A stretch of 64,000 bases of DNA, taken from NCBI RefSeq assembly GCF_009725995.1, contig NZ_RCNS01000003.1, positions 744,001 through 808,000 on the forward strand, written 5' to 3'. Both the position numbers and the translations under genes were made by a program. The notes beneath the pieces were generated by a model that worked only from the letters and a program-made list of their open reading frames with translations, searched no databases and was not told where the DNA came from. Each line of letters begins with the position of its first letter. The stretch's first letter is position 1. Positions 9,127 to 18,677 of this stretch are shown in pieces. The DNA is from Zobellia laminariae (lineage in GTDB: Bacteria; Bacteroidota; Bacteroidia; Flavobacteriales; Flavobacteriaceae).

Positions 9127-10176
9127 TTAGTGCATGGTTGCCAGAACTTTGTTGGACAACTGGTTGCCATGCATTTTCTTATACTCCAATTTTCTTTCAA
9201 TGGCCTTAATCACGGTATCTGTAAAATCAGGAAGGTCAATTTCACTAAAATGGTCAAGTCCACCGGGACTCAGAACATTTATTTCTATCAACTTGTCCTT
9301 TACGATATCCAGCCCTACAAAAAAGACCCCATCAGCAATTAAACGGGGTGCCGTAACTTCAATAATGTGTTCCATGGCCGTGGTCAATTCGCTACTGTTC
9401 GCCGTTGCCCCAAGCGAAAAATTACTCCGGAATTCACCTTCACCACTAACTCTTCTAATGATAGCTTTTTGCCCATCTTGCTCTAGGACACGCCCGTTCA
9501 TAAGTATAACGCGGATATCACCATCCTTAACATCAGGAAGATATTCTTGCGCTATAATGTATCCTTCATCAGATAACGTATCTATAATCTGATTCAGGTT
9601 TTTTTGATTCTCATCTATGAGATATACATTCTGCCCCCCGGAACCTTCCAAAGGTTTTAGCACCATTTTCTTACCGTTTTCCTCCCAAAAATTCAAAACG
9701 TCCTCTTTTTTACGTGTGATGATAGATGCAGGTTTTATATGCTTTGGCAGCTCTTCAAAATACAGCTTGTCTATAAATGCTTTTGTCAACGCATAGGCAT
9801 CATTGAGCACCAATACGCCCAATTGCTGGATCATACGGCCAAAAGCGATTCCTGATTGTTCGGCCCATTTCCGGTCCGCCCCTTCTTCGGTGGGGTTATT
9901 CCGTATAAACAGCACATCCAGAGAAATGGCTTCTATCCGTTTCGTTTCAGCTTCTGAACCTTGTAAATGTTCTAGATATTCTTCTGGGGTTTTCACCTCC
10001 TTGTTCACGGGAACCGACGTAGTGTCTATTGTAATAAGCCCATCATGATGCAGATTAAAATCCCCTACACCTATGGCACTTACTTCGTGGCCCATTTTAT
10101 GTGCTTTAGTCATTAAAGCTACAGAAGTACCACAAGCTTCGGTGGCTACTTTATTCAATACAAATCCTATTTTCAT
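9127..10176 (-). CDS. Glutathione-synthetase-like ATP-grasp ligase
   Basis: A 349-residue ATP-grasp enzyme related to GshB, which joins a carboxylate to an amine using ATP. The N-terminal substrate domain begins MKIGFVLNKVA. The ATP-binding lysines lie in KMVLKPLEGSGGQNVYL (about 170-187). The metal-binding strand is GLDIVKDKLIEINVLSPGG (about 285-305). The family would make gamma-glutamylcysteinylglycine, but no gshA-type gene is in the window and the partners are hydrolases, so the real substrate may be another dipeptide or amino-acid conjugate. Its ATG overlaps the stop of the QEGLA gene by one base (TAATG), which implies translational coupling. Confidence 0.9.
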   Translation of the reverse strand: MKIGFVLNKVATEACGTSVALMTKAHKMGHEVSAIGVGDFNLHHDGLITIDTTSVPVNKEVKTPEEYLEHLQGSEAETKRIEAISLDVLFIRNNPTEEGADRKWAEQSGIAFGRMIQQLGVLVLNDAYALTKAFIDKLYFEELPKHIKPASIITRKKEDVLNFWEENGKKMVLKPLEGSGGQNVYLIDENQKNLNQIIDTLSDEGYIIAQEYLPDVKDGDIRVILMNGRVLEQDGQKAIIRRVSGEGEFRSNFSLGATANSSELTTAMEHIIEVTAPRLIADGVFFVGLDIVKDKLIEINVLSPGGLDHFSEIDLPDFTDTVIKAIERKLEYKKMHGNQLSNKVLATMH

Positions 10177-12062
10177 TAGTTCATTTTTAAAGATTGTTCA
10201 AGGTTACCATCGCATACCATCTCAACAATTGGTAATCCTTCTTTTATTTTCTTTATTTTATTTTCAAATTCGGTATTACTTAAATAACTGGGTCTTAGAA
10301 TGGGTGGTTTTAAAATATTTCGTTCGGTCAGTTGTTGTACTATTTTAATGTGATGAAAACCAAATTTACCGGAAAGTAAAGGTTCCAATGAACCACCACC
10401 TTTGAGGTATTCTATCAGCTTTAAAAATCCTTTTAGATAAATAATGTCCTTCAGGAATCCTCCTCCTTGCATGGTTCTAGAAACAATGTTGAAAGACCTT
10501 TTTTCTGTAAAGTTGAACTTTGTGAGTAGCAGGTCAAAAATTGCTCTGAAGTCATGACCGTCTAATCTTGCTTGGCCCGCTACCACCCTACCTGCAAGGG
10601 TTCGTAGTCTATTTCTCGTAAGACCGCCTACCAAATATTCAGAAAGCACGGCCAACCCTTCCTGCAGTGGATCATAATCTGCCAACCCCATACTAAACTG
10701 TTCAAAAGGTTGTTCCTTACCGTTAAAATAGGTAAGCGCATGTGTACCGATTTCATGTTGTATCAAAGCCTCCGCTTCCTTTGGGCCAACCGTATAATCC
10801 GCCGGCAAATAAAGGTTTCCATTGGAGACCATCATTATATTTACGTCTTCGCGGATATAAACTTCACATGAAAAGCCGGGATGTTGTTTCTTGAGAAAAT
10901 CTATTTCATCCTTCACCAAAGCGGCAAATTCATTGGCATCCATAAGGTTCAGGTTTTTTGTATCGCCCTGCTTCTCGGTTAGCTGGGTAAGTATATTTTC
11001 TGCCTCGCTTAGAAGTTTTCTTCCAATCCCCTGATGCAGTCGTATACTGTTATAAAAGAAGTTCGCAGTGCCTCTGACATTCAGCATTGTTATCTGCCGG
11101 TCTAGTTCTTCTCGCTTTTGACGAAAAATATGCGACAAGACCGGGTCTTCTATCTTTTCAATCTTTAAATCGTAAAGCTTTCTTTTTAAGACATCGGGAT
11201 CTATTGGCAATAATCTATAATGATAGTCAAGTACAGTTTTAAACCGACTTTCAAAAAAAGTTTCCTTTATATTGTAAATATTGGAGGGCGAAACCAACCA
11301 AAGAAATTGATATGTACGTTCAATCTCAGTTAATTTTTTGTCAATTTCAAAGACTTTTTCCTTTAGCGACCTTTGGCCTAGCAAATTATAGCTAGATATA
11401 CCACATGCCGTCTGTATGCGGATAAAACTAAAAATTGCCTTTTTCATTGCTGTTGTAACCGAGCTATGAAAATTCCTGAAAAAGACGGGAAAGAGTTTTC
11501 TGCGTTCACTTCTATAAACTGGCGGAATTTCAAGTCCTACCAACAATGCCCCACATTGTTTGGTTTCCTCAATCGTTAACAGATGACAAGACCCTTCAGG
11601 ATGTCGATCAGCGGTATCTTCAATTTTAGATGCAATTGCTACACCCGGAGATATGGTATTGACTTCTTTTAAACCCTTATCAAGGACTTTTAAAGTTTTT
11701 GGAAGTAAGTCGGCAGGCCCTTTGATCCGAAAACATGTACTATTCGGTTTTCCTGCATAAATTTCAAATAGCAAATAAGATTTATACTGGGCTGAAAAGT
11801 AATTGGCTATTTCAAAAAGTAAATACTGATACGTGTTAAAATTTCCTCTTCCAATAATCAGGTAAGACGCTTCATTGAGCAGCAACTCCTTGGTTCCGCT
11901 ATCTTTATTTGCCATTCTATAAATGGTCAAATACGGCAGTCCACTTTCAATATGCAAAAAACCTCCATTTGGAAGTTTAAAGTTATATTCATCTTCATCT
12001 TTCCGCAAATCTACCAAGATACGGTCAACAGTTTCTTTCGATAAATCCTTATAGTGTTGCAT
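10176..12062 (-). CDS. DUF1704 'QEGLA motif' zinc metallopeptidase-like protein
   Basis: A 628-residue protein usually named 'flavohemoglobin expression-modulating QEGLA motif protein'. The name hides a gluzincin-like active site: His436-Glu437-xxx-His441 in LIQHEIGTHALTYF, with Glu468 of QEGLAVLSEYL as the likely third zinc ligand. The eukaryotic relatives of DUF1704 include the tubulin tyrosine carboxypeptidase MATCAP, so a carboxypeptidase activity is a fair prediction. The first 300 residues form a separate, less conserved domain. The ATG at 12060-12062 (MQHYKDLSKE) is chosen; an upstream ATG at 12101 adds 13 mostly hydrophobic residues without other support. First gene of the operon with the ATP-grasp ligase and the M14 enzyme. 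Confidence 0.85.
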   Translation of the reverse strand: MQHYKDLSKETVDRILVDLRKDEDEYNFKLPNGGFLHIESGLPYLTIYRMANKDSGTKELLLNEASYLIIGRGNFNTYQYLLFEIANYFSAQYKSYLLFEIYAGKPNSTCFRIKGPADLLPKTLKVLDKGLKEVNTISPGVAIASKIEDTADRHPEGSCHLLTIEETKQCGALLVGLEIPPVYRSERRKLFPVFFRNFHSSVTTAMKKAIFSFIRIQTACGISSYNLLGQRSLKEKVFEIDKKLTEIERTYQFLWLVSPSNIYNIKETFFESRFKTVLDYHYRLLPIDPDVLKRKLYDLKIEKIEDPVLSHIFRQKREELDRQITMLNVRGTANFFYNSIRLHQGIGRKLLSEAENILTQLTEKQGDTKNLNLMDANEFAALVKDEIDFLKKQHPGFSCEVYIREDVNIMMVSNGNLYLPADYTVGPKEAEALIQHEIGTHALTYFNGKEQPFEQFSMGLADYDPLQEGLAVLSEYLVGGLTRNRLRTLAGRVVAGQARLDGHDFRAIFDLLLTKFNFTEKRSFNIVSRTMQGGGFLKDIIYLKGFLKLIEYLKGGGSLEPLLSGKFGFHHIKIVQQLTERNILKPPILRPSYLSNTEFENKIKKIKEGLPIVEMVCDGNLEQSLKMN

Positions 12063-12269
12063 TATGAGTAAAATCAATTTTATTAACAAGTATCTGCACA
12101 TGGCAATCTAACAAACCGTAAAACCTTTATTTGACCATAAACCTTTATTTTTTTGCTGTAATCGATCAGCCAGGCAGCATCTCACAACGTACGAGCAACC
12201 AAACCACTATATAGACCGTACTTTGACAAAAGCTCTCCGGGCTTCAAGTGGTTGACATCAGTAGCCTAA

Positions 12270-12975
12270 TCAACCTCTAGCATTATTATAACAGGTTGCA
12301 CTTAGCGATTTTCCTAAATCTTTCCCATGAATTAAATTACCGATGCTGTCTTGTAATTCTTGGTATGTGGGTGATGTGGGCTCCCCAATATTGGAGGCCA
12401 TCTGATCAGGAATCACCTGTCTACTCTCAACAGTATTCTCAATAGCATTGACCACATCTTCTATATGAACGAACTCATCACAATGGCTAATATTACCCGA
12501 GTAAAAATGACCTAGCAACTGCTTTTCGTAAATACGTTTTATCTACTGCAAAATGGGAATGGAATGACCATAATCAGTATACACGCCTGCTATTCCTAGA
12601 AAAACAGAAGGAAAGTTAGTGTTATGTTCTTTGATAAGGTCTTCGGTCTGTATTTTGGGTTCAGGGTAACCCCAATTCGCTTCAACAAGGCAATCCTCAT
12701 TAAGTTTTGTACCTGGTCCCGTAGTTTAATAAATGAGATTGGAGATGGAAAATATAAACTGACCCGCCTCAAAGGCTTGTAGCTGTCTTAAGAATTTCTC
12801 AGTACCCTTTACGTTTATTTCTTGATATTTAGGGCTGTCTTTCGTACCGAAATCATAATACGCCGCTAAATGTATTACCGAGGCAATTTTACTGCCATAC
12901 CCTTATCATATTCTTTCCATTGTTGCATCAATGGCCTTTTCACCTGTAAAGTTAAAATCATTACAAGGGTTGGTT
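12270..12975 (-). pseudogene. Decayed NAD-dependent epimerase/dehydratase
   Basis: Remains of an extended short-chain dehydrogenase/epimerase. Reading the minus strand from about 12975, family-like segments appear in order but in different frames and with stops: CNDFNFTGEKAIDATMERI, then IASVIHLAAYYDFGTKDSP, then NVKGTEKFLRQLQAFE, then LLGHFYSGNISHCDEFVHIEDV and IGEPTSPTYQELQDSIG. The last open piece (12270-12518) ends early in SLSATCYNNARG. The N-terminal NAD-binding Rossmann start and the C-terminal end are missing. At least three internal breaks rule out simple sequencing error, so this is an old pseudogene. It sits between the QEGLA operon and the second nhaA, both on the same strand. Confidence 0.85.
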
Positions 12976-13116
12976 TAACTCAAAAAAGATTGTAAACACT
13001 CCAAAGAAGCTCGCTAAACGAGATACTAAGATGAAATAGGTTATACTCTGCTTATTGAGTTAAACTGCTTTAATGCTAGAAGTAGAGATTGTCTAAGTAT
13101 ACTTTAAGTCGGAATG

Positions 13117-14436
13117 CTAGCTTTTTTGAATTGGAACCTTCTTTGGATTTCCACTCGATTTTATAATAATATATCCAATAATTCCAGAAACTACTGACCC
13201 TACTAATATTCCCACTTTAGAGGAATCTACAAAGACTGAATTATCTGTAAATGCTAAATTGGCCACAAAAATAGACATTGTAAACCCTACACCCGCCAAG
13301 ATGGCAACACCAATAATTTGCATAAAATTAATACCTTCTGGTAGTGCGGCTATCTTCAACTTTACACTGAGAAATGACATCAAAGTAATACCAATTCCTT
13401 TACCAATAAATAAGGCTACGGCAATATTTATAACCAAAGGCATGTCTAACGCCATATCTCCGCTAAAAATCACTCCAGCATTAGAGATGGCAAAAATGGG
13501 CATGATAAAATAAGCCACCCAACCATGTAATCCGTGTTCGAGACGCTGCAATGGCGAATTAAATTTTTCAGTCAGATCTTCCAATTCATCCATATGTTCA
13601 TACTGTTCTTTAGACAAAATGGGCAGACCGTCTCGTTTTGTTTGTGTAAATCGATAGGCAATATCTTGTAAATTTTCCGTAAAGCTTTCCATGTCTATCT
13701 TTTGTCTTATGGGTATGGTAAAAGCCATAAGTACTCCTGCAATGGTTGGGTGAATTCCTGAACCAAGAAAAAGAAACCAGACTACAACACCTATGAAAAA
13801 TGAAAGATACTTGTGATAAATACCTCTATATGACAAATAAAATAAAAACGCCAAGGGAAGCATGGCATATAGAATCAACCACCAATCAATCCCTGTACTA
13901 TAAAAGATTGCTATTATAAGAACCGCACCTAAATCATCTACAATGGCAAATGCTGTTAGAAATATTTTAAGCGAAAGCGGCACCCTGTTTCCTAGAATTT
14001 TCAAAATTGCCAAGGTAAAAGCTATATCGGTCGCCATAGGAATTCCCCACCCGCTGCTTGTTTCAGGAGAATTATTCAATAACAAGAATAGACACAAAGG
14101 AAATACCATTCCGCCAATTGCTGCAAACAGAGGTAACGTTGCCTTTCGTAACGAATTCAATTCGCCAATTAATAGTTCTCTTTTAATTTCTAAGCCAATT
14201 AAAAAGAAAAAAATAGCCATTAATCCATCATTAATCCAAAGGATAAGTGGTTTTGTAAACTCAAACGTTTCTGTACGTATACCGATGTTGAATTGCCATA
14301 AAGCTTGGTACGATTCACTAAAAGGGGAATTCGCCCAAATCATTGCAATCACCATTGCCCCAAACAAGAGGATGCCACTAAAACTTTCAATTTTTACAAA
14401 TTTCTGGAAGGGGGTAAGAATGATTTTTTCAATCAT
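13117..14436 (-). CDS. nhaA: Na+/H+ antiporter NhaA (second copy)
   Basis: A second, clearly different NhaA of 439 residues. FFFLIGLEIKREL is at about 77-89, the ion-site aspartates are Asp167-Asp168 in AFAIVDDLGAV, and the earlier Asp is in MATDIAFTL. As in the first copy, a hydrophilic insert precedes the late helices (SKEQYEHMDELEDLTEKF). The divergence from the copy at 5127-6461 is spread along the whole length, so this is an old paralogue or a separate acquisition, not a recent duplication. It starts at the ATG at 14434-14436. Possible division of labour by pH or Na+ range is inference. Confidence 0.95.
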   Translation of the reverse strand: MIEKIILTPFQKFVKIESFSGILLFGAMVIAMIWANSPFSESYQALWQFNIGIRTETFEFTKPLILWINDGLMAIFFFLIGLEIKRELLIGELNSLRKATLPLFAAIGGMVFPLCLFLLLNNSPETSSGWGIPMATDIAFTLAILKILGNRVPLSLKIFLTAFAIVDDLGAVLIIAIFYSTGIDWWLILYAMLPLAFLFYLSYRGIYHKYLSFFIGVVVWFLFLGSGIHPTIAGVLMAFTIPIRQKIDMESFTENLQDIAYRFTQTKRDGLPILSKEQYEHMDELEDLTEKFNSPLQRLEHGLHGWVAYFIMPIFAISNAGVIFSGDMALDMPLVINIAVALFIGKGIGITLMSFLSVKLKIAALPEGINFMQIIGVAILAGVGFTMSIFVANLAFTDNSVFVDSSKVGILVGSVVSGIIGYIIIKSSGNPKKVPIQKS

Positions 14437-14915
14437 AAGCTACTGATATTTATTTGGTTTGAAAAATAAAAAAAGGATTTCCTAATAAATGTAATACAGA
14501 TTTATTGATAATGTCATAATCTAAAAGTTCTGGATGGACTCTTGCTAAATTTTTAATACTTAATAACCTTTCTAGATAACTAATTTTATCATTTGAATTA
14601 AAGGGTAATAATATAAATTATGAGAATATTAGAAAAGGGAATTAATCAAATTTTTTTGAGAATAAATACAGTTTCATTAGTCCGTAACCATCATGTGATT
14701 TAAACAAAATTAATCTCTAAATTTTACCTTGGCTACACAAAGTATTGTTATTCAAAGCAGTAATATTCTACCTCTTTATAAAGAGATATTAAAGGCTATA
14801 GCTTTCTTGCTGAGGTTTTGATTCCGATAAAGATAAAATTGAAAAAAGATTTGTTAATTAGAATGTTAGGTGAAGACTTAAATTAAGAATTATTTAAATC
14901 TAACAACACACTAAA
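14437..14915. other. Gene-free gap between nhaA and the histidine kinase gene
   Basis: About 480 bp of very AT-rich DNA with stops in all frames. It must hold the promoter of the second nhaA and the end of the kinase transcript. I see no recognisable gene fragment, hairpin or repeat. Confidence 0.5.
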
Positions 14916-16544
14916 TCAGTTGAAACTTATGGTGAATGTCGAGCCTACACCCACTGTACTATCTGCTGTAATAACACCTCCCATAGCTTCAATTTGAGTT
15001 TTTGTCAAAAACAGACCTACACCCTTTGCATCAGGGTGCCTGTGAAAAACTTTATTTAATCCGAACAGCTTATGGCCGTGTTGCTCTAAATCTATACCAA
15101 GGCCATTATCATGGAACTTGAGTACAATATTTCCGTTTTCAAGCTCTGAGGTAATTCGTATTTCTGGTATGCGGTCTTTTGATTTATATTTAATTGCATT
15201 TCCTACCAAATTGAGAAAAATACTTTCCATATAAACTCTCTTATAACGAATAGTAGAAACCTTGGAGAAATCGCTTTTGATTATCGCGCCAGAATTCAAT
15301 ATTGCTCCACTCAAAATTTCTTTGGTATGCTCCAATACGGTACCTAAAATAATCTCTTCTAGGTCTTCGGTTGAATCATCAATCTTTGTTTTTAGTGCAT
15401 CAACCAAAGTGTTAAGCGTTAAGGTAAGGTGTTCAATAACTGTTTTAAACTTTCCGAATATATCCGTGCGATCCGCATCAGTTTCTGACTGATTATATAT
15501 TTCCAGCAACGAATTAAGGTTGGCCACGGGAGCCCGTAAATTGTGAGACGTTATATGCGTGAAATCTGCAAGTTGCTTATTTTGACTGGATAGTTTTTGT
15601 GCTACAAGTTCTAAACTCTCTTTTGCCTCATGAATTTTTTGTTCGGCCAGTTTTTGTTTGGTAACGTCACGTATAGCTGCGGAAACCAATAGCCCTTCTT
15701 CTGTATGAAGTGGACTTAAACTTATTTGAATAGGTATTTCTTTTCCATTTTTTTTTAGTGCATACAAATCTTTTCCATCTCCCATAACCCTAGTTATCGG
15801 GGTATTGAAAAAACTATTTCGGTCTTTAGTGTGTTTGGGGTAAAACCGTGTAGGAATTAAAATTTCTACCGGTTTATCAAGTAATTCTTCCAATGTATAC
15901 CCAAATAATCTTTCAGATTGTTTATTAATCAGCTGTATTGATCCTTTATCATTTACGATAACCATAGCATCCGGAGCAGACTCTAGGAGCCCTCTAAATT
16001 TCCTTTCTGCCATTTTAAATTCGGTAACATCTTGGCAGGTACCGATCATTTCTACAATCTCATCTTTTTGATTAGTAAAAACTTTTCCTAGGAGCTGAAT
16101 TGTTTTTACCTTACCCGAAGTGGTAATAATACGATGTGTAAAACTTTCCCATTTTTTTTCCTTTTCTACTTTCTCAAAATGTTGATTAACAATTTCTATA
16201 TCCTCTGGATGAACAAACCTAAAATACGACTCAAATTTAAGTTCAGTTATGGCCTCATCAAGCTCTAGAATTTTATAAAAATTTTGTGACCATTCTACTT
16301 TATCAACAACCGTATCCCATTTCCAATTGGACATCATAGAAATCTGTTCTGCAAAGTTTAAAAGCTGATTTTTTTTCAGTAATTCATCCTCAAATTCCTT
16401 TATTTCTGTAATATCTTTGGAGATTGCTATAAACCCTTCATTGGCATTATCTCCATTTTCAATAGTGGTTATCGTAGAAAGTACGGAAACTGGCGAACCA
16501 TCTTTTTTATAATACGTCCATTCACGAGTGTCGTTTAACTCCCT
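14916..16544 (-). CDS. C-terminal half of a multi-PAS histidine kinase (after in-frame stop)
   Basis: This part is in the same frame as the upstream half and separated from it by a single TAA at 16545-16547. The codons straight after the stop already read RELNDTREWTYYKKDGSP, a PAS segment matching one earlier in the same gene, so it is one gene and not two. If translation restarts, the ATG at 16335-16337 gives 473 residues. From that Met: PAS 1-110, PAS 112-238, HisKA with phospho-acceptor His265 in ITSHNLRAPVANL, and HATPase with FLNLVGNAIKYKS, DNGLGIDLEQHGHKLFGL and GVGLFLTKTQIEAMGG. All catalytic elements are therefore downstream of the stop and intact. The kinase is probably soluble; no membrane segment is seen in either half. 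Confidence 0.88.
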   Translation of the reverse strand, partial: RELNDTREWTYYKKDGSPVSVLSTITTIENGDNANEGFIAISKDITEIKEFEDELLKKNQLLNFAEQISMMSNWKWDTVVDKVEWSQNFYKILELDEAITELKFESYFRFVHPEDIEIVNQHFEKVEKEKKWESFTHRIITTSGKVKTIQLLGKVFTNQKDEIVEMIGTCQDVTEFKMAERKFRGLLESAPDAMVIVNDKGSIQLINKQSERLFGYTLEELLDKPVEILIPTRFYPKHTKDRNSFFNTPITRVMGDGKDLYALKKNGKEIPIQISLSPLHTEEGLLVSAAIRDVTKQKLAEQKIHEAKESLELVAQKLSSQNKQLADFTHITSHNLRAPVANLNSLLEIYNQSETDADRTDIFGKFKTVIEHLTLTLNTLVDALKTKIDDSTEDLEEIILGTVLEHTKEILSGAILNSGAIIKSDFSKVSTIRYKRVYMESIFLNLVGNAIKYKSKDRIPEIRITSELENGNIVLKFHDNGLGIDLEQHGHKLFGLNKVFHRHPDAKGVGLFLTKTQIEAMGGVITADSTVGVGSTFTISFN

Positions 16545-18395
16545 TTAAAAAAGGTTTGCATAATGATCATATGTAGCTGGATCTTCACCATTTAGTACTG
16601 CAATATCATTTCTAAACTTTTTGATTTCATCCTCATGAATATATTTCCTAGGTTTTTCTATCCCGACCATTTCTGCCGCAGAATACCCCAATAATACCTC
16701 CGCACCATGATTGAAACGATTAATGACACCTTCCCGATCTGTTGTTATAATTAAAATAGATTCTGAGTTGAATATAGCTTGTAATTCAGAATGGGCTTTT
16801 TGCAAATTACGTTCCGCCATTTTAATTTCGGTCACATCTTGGCAGGTACCGCTTATTTTTATAATTTCATCTTTTTCGTTAGTTAAAACTTCTCCTAAGA
16901 GCTGAATTGTTTTTACAATACCTGAAGTTGTAATGATACGATGCGTAATACTTTCCCATTTTTTATCTTTTACTGCTTTCTCAAAATGTTGAGCAGTAAT
17001 CTCTTTATCTTCTGGATGAACAAAATCCAAATAAATATCTAACTTAAGGTCGGTGATTTTTTCGTCAAGCTCAAGAATATTATATAGATTTTTTGAGCTT
17101 TTTCCTTCATCGGTAAAAGGGTTCCATTGCCAATTGGCCATCTTTGAAATCCGTTCGGCATAATTTAAAAGTTGATTTTTTTTCAGAAGTTCACTTTCCG
17201 CATTTTTGATTTCGGAAATATCAGATAATACAGCAATAAAGCCTGTATGTTCACCGTGCACATCCTTAATGGATGAGACTGTTGTTTGACAGGGAAATGT
17301 TGAACCATCTTTTCTGCGGTGCGTCCATTCTCGGGTATCGTTGACTTCTTCTTTAGATAAATCTATATACTTTGAGACATCATCAAAATGGTTCGAACTA
17401 GATAACTTTTCACCAAACAATTGCTCTATTTCATTTTTAAATGCTATGACCTCATTTTCTGCAACAAATAGCATAGGATTATTGATCCCAACCATGTCTG
17501 CAGCAGAATAGCCTAATAAAACCGCAGCACCGCTATTAAAATTATTGATAATACCATCTCTATCCGTGGTTATGATCGCAATGGCTTTTGAATTGAATAT
17601 AGCTTGCAATTCAGAATGGGCCTTATTTAATTGTTGTTCCGCAAGCTTTGTGTAATTTATATCTTGAATTATTCCAAAAAGCCGTGTTAGTTTTCCGTCC
17701 AAGTATTCTGATCTCCCTACTACCCTGGTCCAACACGCATTTCCTTTGGCAGTTATAATTTCTAATTCTAGATTAAAATGGGTTCCATCTGCTATGGCAC
17801 TTTCAATTGCTTTTCTTAATTTTTCTCTACTTTCACCTTCTTTGTAATAGTTAATCCCACTTTCTAAATTTGGTATAAAATCTTCTGTCTCCTCATGTAT
17901 TTCACGAACTATTTTACTCCAATAAACTTCATTGTTAAGAAGATTTACCTCCCAAGTTCCTATCCGGGCAATTTCATTTGTTTTTTCAAGTATCTCATCA
18001 ATTCTAGCTTTTTCCAGCTCTTTTTCCTTTCGACGGGTAACATCTCCGGTATGCATTAAAATACCGCCAATCTTGTCTTCTGATATGAACCAAGGGCGAA
18101 CATCCCAATAAATCCATTGTATGGAACCATCTGTACGTTCAAAAGCAGTTTCTTCACAAATATCAGTAGCACCATTTAGACACCTATTGTGCATATCTTT
18201 CCAATCATCACCTATTTCAGGAAATATTTCGTAGTGGGAACGACCTATTAATTCTATTCCTTCCAGGCCATAATCCCTTATCCATGATGGAGACGCGGCA
18301 ATGTAACACATGTTGTTATCCACCATAGCCATTGCAGTAGAAGCCTGCTCAATGAACATTTTCTGATACTCTTCCTGCGACTTTGAATTGTTCAT
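16545..18395 (-). CDS. N-terminal half of a multi-PAS histidine kinase, ends at in-frame TAA
   Basis: A 616-residue run of about five PAS domains with no membrane segment, starting MNNSKSQEEYQKMFIEQA. PAS/PAC elements are clear: FPEIGDDWKDMHNRCLNG, HTGDVTRRK, GIIQDINYTKLAEQQ, IAVLSDISEIKNAE, GTCQDVTEIKMAERN. From about residue 255 a two-PAS module (AHSELQAIFNS... plus KKNQLLNYAERIS...) is repeated with high similarity, and the second copy runs across the stop codon into the next piece. The stop codon TAA falls where a Lys codon (AAA) would fit the repeat (YANLF-stop-RELNDTREW against SKEEVNDTREW). Without the downstream half this is a sensor with no kinase. Confidence 0.88.
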   Translation of the reverse strand: MNNSKSQEEYQKMFIEQASTAMAMVDNNMCYIAASPSWIRDYGLEGIELIGRSHYEIFPEIGDDWKDMHNRCLNGATDICEETAFERTDGSIQWIYWDVRPWFISEDKIGGILMHTGDVTRRKEKELEKARIDEILEKTNEIARIGTWEVNLLNNEVYWSKIVREIHEETEDFIPNLESGINYYKEGESREKLRKAIESAIADGTHFNLELEIITAKGNACWTRVVGRSEYLDGKLTRLFGIIQDINYTKLAEQQLNKAHSELQAIFNSKAIAIITTDRDGIINNFNSGAAVLLGYSAADMVGINNPMLFVAENEVIAFKNEIEQLFGEKLSSSNHFDDVSKYIDLSKEEVNDTREWTHRRKDGSTFPCQTTVSSIKDVHGEHTGFIAVLSDISEIKNAESELLKKNQLLNYAERISKMANWQWNPFTDEGKSSKNLYNILELDEKITDLKLDIYLDFVHPEDKEITAQHFEKAVKDKKWESITHRIITTSGIVKTIQLLGEVLTNEKDEIIKISGTCQDVTEIKMAERNLQKAHSELQAIFNSESILIITTDREGVINRFNHGAEVLLGYSAAEMVGIEKPRKYIHEDEIKKFRNDIAVLNGEDPATYDHYANLF

Positions 18396-18677
18396 GACGA
18401 AATCTAATTAATATAAGTTCACAAATATTTGTTTAAAATACTACTAATTTAGTTAAACAAAGAATTAACACTACTGCCTTAGATGAAAAATACTACAGTT
18501 TTATAAAAAAATAAATCTTATATTTTTCTTTAATGCGTGTTTAAAATAAGTGCACTTAAAATGATGTGCACTTCGTTTGGGTTCCGAGTTAATTTTCTTT
18601 TTGATAGCATCTTTTGGCGCATAAATTTTACTATACATTCATACGTAAGAATAAGAATTAAACTAAAAGTAAAAATT

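Noticed and set aside
12118..12150. Direct repeat AAACCTTTATTT twice upstream of the QEGLA gene
   Set aside because: Low-complexity AT-rich sequence, only two copies, no association with an element boundary.
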